In this document: piece by piece, positions 5,986-6,337 of the stretch | How positions within the stretch are numbered: the stretch's first letter is position 1 | Layout: each line of letters starts with the position of its first letter | Assembly (NCBI GenBank): GCA_964605915.1 | Contig: CAZSET010000233.1 | Span: 1 to 6,337 of the forward strand | From: DAOVRD01 sp964605915 | Lineage (GTDB): Bacteria > Planctomycetota > Brocadiia > SM23-32 | DNA: 6,337 bases | Direction of reading: 5' to 3' | The notes under the pieces: generated by a model | Told to the model about the DNA's origin: nothing | The model's input: only the letters and a program-made list of their open reading frames with translations | Database searches by the model: none | Made by a program: the position numbers and the translations under genes

Positions 5986-6337
5986 CCCGTTCTTCCGCGA
6001 TGATTGTGACGTGCCCGCGGTCCCCGTCCACGCGGATTCTTGCGCCGTCTTCGACGATGCTCGTCGCATCGGGGCAGGCCACGGCGGGGATGCCGAAATC
6101 GCGCGCCGTAATGGCCCCGTGGGAAAGCACCCCGCCCCGCTCCACGACCAGGCCCCCGATCCGCGTGAAAAGGGCCGTCCAGCTCGGATCCGTGCACGGG
6201 CACACCAGGATGCAGTCGTTGCCCAGGTCCCTGGCCTCGCTTGGGTGATAGACAATGCGCGCGGTGCCCACGCACACGCCGGTCGACAGTGGCACGGCGT
6301 CCAGCTCCCCGGCCTGCGCGAACTGCCGAGGCAGGCC
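5978..6337 (-). CDS. PEP-utilizing enzyme, C-terminal phosphohistidine swivelling domain (5'-truncated by window)
   Basis: The last 119 codons of a gene that runs off the right edge are visible; the frame is open to base 6337. They form the mobile swivelling domain shared by PEP synthase, pyruvate phosphate dikinase, PTS enzyme I and rifampicin phosphotransferase. A lead-in L-S-T-G-V-C-V-G-T-A-R is followed by ILVCPCTDPSW, then GGVLSHGAITARDFGIPAV, and the protein ends with an I-R-V-D-G-D-R-G-H-V-T-I motif. The histidine in S-H-G-A (codon 6119-6121) is the residue that carries the phosphoryl group in the family, and it is intact. In PEP synthase and PPDK this domain is followed by a large PEP-binding TIM barrel. 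Here the protein ends just after the domain, which is the domain order of rifampicin phosphotransferase-type proteins (ATP-grasp, then swivelling His domain last). A GTG at 6293-6295 could in principle start a short stand-alone domain, but it lies inside the conserved lead-in, so a longer gene is far more likely. The substrate is unknown. Confidence 0.88.
   Translation of the reverse strand, partial: GLPRQFAQAGELDAVPLSTGVCVGTARIVYHPSEARDLGNDCILVCPCTDPSWTALFTRIGGLVVERGGVLSHGAITARDFGIPAVACPDATSIVEDGARIRVDGDRGHVTIIAEERDG

Noticed and set aside
5986..6255. 90-codon N-terminal extension of the membrane protein
   Set aside because: It overlaps the conserved phosphohistidine domain in another frame and is Arg/Ser/Trp-rich without motifs. 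The ATG at 5985 has its own ribosome binding site.
1..6337. CRISPR array, tRNA, rRNA, insertion sequence or prophage signs
   Set aside because: I saw no regularly spaced repeats, cloverleaf, transposase motif or terminal inverted repeats on either strand; the only repeats found are the short ones listed.

Overview
The window is GC-rich and comes from a bacterium. Two long secreted-enzyme genes on the plus strand converge on two overlapping genes on the minus strand. The gene content (a GH123/DUF4091-like glycosidase with an extra N-terminal beta-sandwich, an apparent alpha/alpha-barrel glycan enzyme with a C-terminal carbohydrate-binding domain, an EMC3/DUF106-like membrane protein and a PEP-utilizing swivelling domain) resembles what environmental Planctomycetota and related polysaccharide-degrading bacteria carry. 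That assignment is inference from gene content. No taxonomic marker such as rRNA or a ribosomal protein is present.

Layout. Positions 1-254 form a leader with no recognisable gene. It holds a good sigma70-type promoter candidate (TTGAGA-17-TATGAT, 160-188), followed by a 10-bp direct repeat that can also fold into a GC hairpin (207-227). Positions 255-2882 (+) encode an 875-residue secreted glycosidase-like protein. After 19 bases and a strong Shine-Dalgarno site, positions 2902-4869 (+) encode a 655-residue secreted protein that looks like a helical-toroid glycan lyase, hydrolase or epimerase with a C-terminal beta-sandwich. Positions 4870-5085 are a convergent intergenic gap with one 6-bp GC-rich hairpin. 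Positions 5086-5985 (-) encode a 299-residue membrane protein with a basic coiled coil between its first two membrane segments. Its start overlaps by 8 bases the end of a PEP-utilizing-enzyme gene (5978-6337, -), which runs out of the window.

How the genes may work together. The plus-strand pair is very probably one operon: both products carry export signals, both carry a sugar-binding-type beta-sandwich, and only 19 bases separate them. The likely role is sequential processing of one complex extracellular or periplasmic glycan. The substrate cannot be read from the sequence, and no SusC/SusD pair, sulfatase or transporter lies in the window. The minus-strand pair is a separate, translationally coupled unit joining a phosphohistidine-carrying domain to an insertase-like membrane protein. 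This is the most unusual association here and the best candidate for an undescribed system.
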